Shown here piece after piece: positions 60,446 through 62,378 of a stretch of 62,378 nucleotides of DNA. The stretch's first letter is position 1; each line of letters opens with the position of its first letter. The notes under the pieces are model-generated. The model ran no database searches, was not told the DNA's origin, and saw nothing but the letters and a program-made list of their open reading frames with translations. The translations under genes were made by a program, and so were the position numbers. The DNA comes from Streptomyces turgidiscabies Car8 (GTDB taxonomy: Bacteria; Actinomycetota; Actinomycetes; Streptomycetales; Streptomycetaceae), in contig NZ_AEJB01000205.1 in the NCBI RefSeq assembly GCF_000331005.1, positions 1 to 62,378 of the forward strand. Direction: 5' to 3'.

Positions 60446-60598
60446 AGTTCCCCGGCCCAGTGTACGGCTGTCGGGTACGCCCCCGGCAAGGGCGGCCCGC
60501 GCCGACCTGCCGACCTGTACCGACCTGTCCTGCGATGTCGTGTGCGCGGCAACCCGCTCAGGCCCACCGCCTCGGCGTTCTCGGGCTAGCGTCGCCGT

Positions 60599-61384
60599 AT
60601 GAAGGTGACTTGGGAAGAGCCGGGGTGGGGCGACCTGGGCTGGGAGCGGCTGACGGCCGGAGTGGGGCGGTGCCGGCTGCCGGTCTGGGACTGCACGGTG
60701 GGGCTGGTGACCGGGCCGGGCGGCGCGCTGCTGATCGACGCCGGATCGAGCCTCTCGGAGGGCGTGAGACTGCGCCTGGAGGCCCAGTCGCTCGCCGGGC
60801 GCCGTGTGGACTTCCTCGCACTCACGCACCCCCATTTCGATCACGTTTTCGGGGCTGCGGCCTTCGCGGGTGCGCATGTCCTGGCCGCAGGGGGTGCGGT
60901 CGGCCCGGGAAGCGAATTCGGGAGATCGGGGCGCGAGGCGTTGTGCGCGGACGCGGTACGCAACGGTCTGGACGTCCATGCGGCGGAGGAGGCGGCGGAC
61001 ACGTTGGTCGTCCCGCGCCAGGAGGTCCAAGAACGCCTCGCCGTCGAGCTGGGCACCGGCGGTCCGGAAGTCGCCCTGTGGAACGTGGGCCCGGGCCACA
61101 CGAGCAGCGACCTGGTGATCGTCGTACCCGGCGACGGCGGCACCAACAGCGACCCGACCGTCGTCTTCTGCGGCGACCTGGTCGAGGAGTCGGGCGAACC
61201 CCAGGCGGGCCCCGACGCCGTACCGTCGCACTGGCCGGCCGCCCTCGACCGCGTCCTCGCCCTGGGCGGCGAGGACGCGCTGTACGTACCCGGCCACGGC
61301 GCGGTGGTCGACGCTGCGTTCGTACGGGCCCAACGGGACGCCCTGGCAAGGCGTTTCGGCGTGTCGCGGGAGCCGGTGCCCTGA
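60599..61384 (+). CDS. MBL-fold metallo-hydrolase
   Basis: A 261-residue metallo-beta-lactamase-fold enzyme. The zinc motif is LTHPHFDHVFGAA (HxHxDH), followed by NVGPGHTSSDLVIVVPGDGG, FCGDLVEESGEP and a final VPGHGAVVD with the last metal ligands. Related enzymes hydrolyse thioesters, glutathione adducts or nucleic acids; substrate unknown. No ribosome site precedes ATG 60599, but TAGCGT ends six bases before it, indicating a leaderless mRNA. Divergent from hrcA. Confidence 0.88.
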   Translation: MKVTWEEPGWGDLGWERLTAGVGRCRLPVWDCTVGLVTGPGGALLIDAGSSLSEGVRLRLEAQSLAGRRVDFLALTHPHFDHVFGAAAFAGAHVLAAGGAVGPGSEFGRSGREALCADAVRNGLDVHAAEEAADTLVVPRQEVQERLAVELGTGGPEVALWNVGPGHTSSDLVIVVPGDGGTNSDPTVVFCGDLVEESGEPQAGPDAVPSHWPAALDRVLALGGEDALYVPGHGAVVDAAFVRAQRDALARRFGVSREPVP

Positions 61385-61415
61385 CGGCGCGACCGCTTCT
61401 CCTATCGTCATCCGA

Positions 61416-62249
61416 ATGCGCCAGTACTCTCCGGACCTGACCCCACCGTGGAAGAAGCCCAAGCCCGTGCCGCAGGTCCCGGCGGACCCCGGCCTGGTGG
61501 TCGAGGAGCCGGGTACGGGTTTCTGCGGCGCGGTGATCCGCTGCGAGGCGGGCACGGTCACCTTGGAGGACCGCTTCGGCAAACACCGGGTGTTCCCGCT
61601 GGAGCCGAGCGGCTTCCTGCTGGAGGGCAGGGTGGTGACCCTGGTCCGCCCCACCGGGTCACCGTCGACGTCTCCGACAGCGGCTTCGGTACGTCCGTCA
61701 CGTACCGCCTCCGGTTCGATGGCGGTTCCCGGTGCCCGCGCGCGGGTGGCCCGGGCGGGGCGGATCTACGTGGAAGGCCGGCACGACGCCGAACTGGTCG
61801 AGAAGGTGTGGGGAGACGACCTGCGGGTCGAGGGCGTGGTCGTCGAGTACCTGGGGGGCATCGACGACCTCCCGGCGATCGTGACCGAGTTCGCCCCTGG
61901 CCCGGACGCCCGCCTGGGCATCCTGGTGGACCACCTGGTCCCGGGCACCAAGGAGTTCCGGATCGCACAGTCCGTGACCAGCGAACACGCGCTGGTGGTC
62001 GGGCACCCGTACATCGACGTGTGGGAGGCGGTGAAGCCCGCGTCACTGGGCATCCCCGGCTGGCCCCGGATCCCACACGGCCAGGACTGGAAGACGGGGG
62101 TCTGCCGGGAACTGGGCTGGCCGGAGAACACGGGTGCGGTGTGGCAGGCCATCCTGGCCCGGGTCCGGACGTACAGAGACCTGGAACCGGAACTCCTGGG
62201 CCGCGTGGAGGAACTGATCGACTTCGTCACGGCCCCACCCGGCGCGTAA
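61416..62249 (+). CDS. DUF3097-family protein
   Basis: A 277-residue actinobacterial protein of unknown function that matches the DUF3097 pattern from memory: YSPDLTPPWKKPKPVPQVPADPGLVVEEPGTGFCGAVI at the N-terminus, VARAGRIYVEGRHDAELVEKVWGDDLRVEGVVVEYLGGIDDL with Toprim-like acidic positions (E, D), and LGILVDHLVPGTKEFRIA, HPYIDVWEAVKP. A Toprim-like role on nucleic acids has been suggested for the fold. ATG 61416 has TATCGT seven bases upstream and no ribosome site, so it is probably leaderless. Confidence 0.85.
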   Translation: MRQYSPDLTPPWKKPKPVPQVPADPGLVVEEPGTGFCGAVIRCEAGTVTLEDRFGKHRVFPLEPSGFLLEGRVVTLVRPTGSPSTSPTAASVRPSRTASGSMAVPGARARVARAGRIYVEGRHDAELVEKVWGDDLRVEGVVVEYLGGIDDLPAIVTEFAPGPDARLGILVDHLVPGTKEFRIAQSVTSEHALVVGHPYIDVWEAVKPASLGIPGWPRIPHGQDWKTGVCRELGWPENTGAVWQAILARVRTYRDLEPELLGRVEELIDFVTAPPGA

Positions 62250-62267
62250 GAACGAGCACGCTCAAAC

Positions 62268-62345
62268 GCAGGCCCGCATTTCCAGCCCGTCCGGTAACTC
62301 TCCAGCGCAGGCCCGCCCCTTCAGCCCGTCCGGCGTTTGAGGACA
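62268..62345 (+). repeat. 39-bp duplicated intergenic element (CAGCCCGTCCGG type)
   Basis: Two imperfect tandem copies, about 62268-62306 and 62307-62345, each containing GCAGGCCCGC and CAGCCCGTCCGG. The CGTCCGGCGTTTGAGGAC sequence in the second copy is a widely dispersed element in Streptomyces genomes. The tail runs into a short GGCCC/GGGCC hairpin at about 62347-62361, likely the DUF3097 gene terminator. Confidence 0.65.
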
Positions 62346-62378
62346 AGGCCCCTTCAGGGCCGGCGGGGGGGCTGGGGG

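Overview
The window is a piece of high-GC actinobacterial chromosome, almost certainly Streptomyces. Coding strands show extreme GC at third codon positions. GTG and TTG starts are common and ATGA/GTGA/TTGA stop-start overlaps are frequent. The gene content includes a linked ybeY/phoH/CBS/MmcQ block near era, and a tricorn protease, rsmE, dnaJ, hrcA run that is typical of the Streptomyces core. I see no rRNA, tRNA, CRISPR array or intact insertion sequence. The left edge holds the tail of an unidentified + strand gene; the right edge ends in a dispersed-type intergenic repeat.

Layout. 0.2-7.9 kb: a FadR/GntR regulator divergent from a five-gene operon (lipoprotein binding protein, permease, permease-ATPase fusion, ATPase, DapA/NanA-type aldolase). 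With the secreted sialidase at 9.5-10.7 kb it resembles a sialic-acid scavenging locus. 8.0-9.4 kb: an inserted-looking Crp/Fnr regulator, MazG-like protein and 52-aa membrane protein. 10.9-15.0 kb: NarL-type response regulator, histidine kinase and MMPL exporter. 15.2-17.98 kb: TerB/zinc-ribbon protein and leuA, with a readable leader peptide containing four tandem leucine codons. 18.2-25.2 kb: protealysin-type M4 protease with an emfourin-like inhibitor gene, GH1 beta-glucosidase with MFS transporter, NAD-dependent epimerase divergent from an XRE/MmyB regulator, an orphan TetR-type palindrome with a truncated ORF, and a secreted protein.

25.5-31.7 kb: era, then amtB-glnK preceded by a repeated GlnR-like box array, convergent with and overlapping a surface module (DUF916-like WxL-interacting protein, WxL-like protein, small secreted protein). 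31.9-39.5 kb: housekeeping run on the minus strand: degenerate cytidine deaminase, MmcQ/YjbR, CBS/CorC protein, ybeY, phoH, PfkB kinase, adenosine/adenine deaminase, RNase Z, HIT protein. 39.75-50.3 kb: a polymorphic-toxin locus with a small immunity candidate, a 2186-aa RHS protein with a variable C-terminal tip, and a LamG protein whose signal peptide is out of frame across a G7 run. 50.6-52.3 kb: a short accessory island with a YtrA-size GntR repressor divergent from four tiny overlapping genes. 52.3-62.2 kb: tricorn-like protease, small lipoprotein, rsmE, nitronate monooxygenase, dnaJ, hrcA (with a perfect CIRCE element), an MBL-fold hydrolase and a DUF3097 protein.

Regulatory signals readable by eye include a -35/-10 promoter with a GTnnnAC operator (1114-1170), a PHO-box-like repeat before the sialidase, the leuA attenuator, GlnR-like boxes, CIRCE, and five genes whose -10-like hexamer lies 6-7 nt before the start codon, as expected for leaderless mRNAs. 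All functional calls are from sequence reading and family knowledge; no searches were run.
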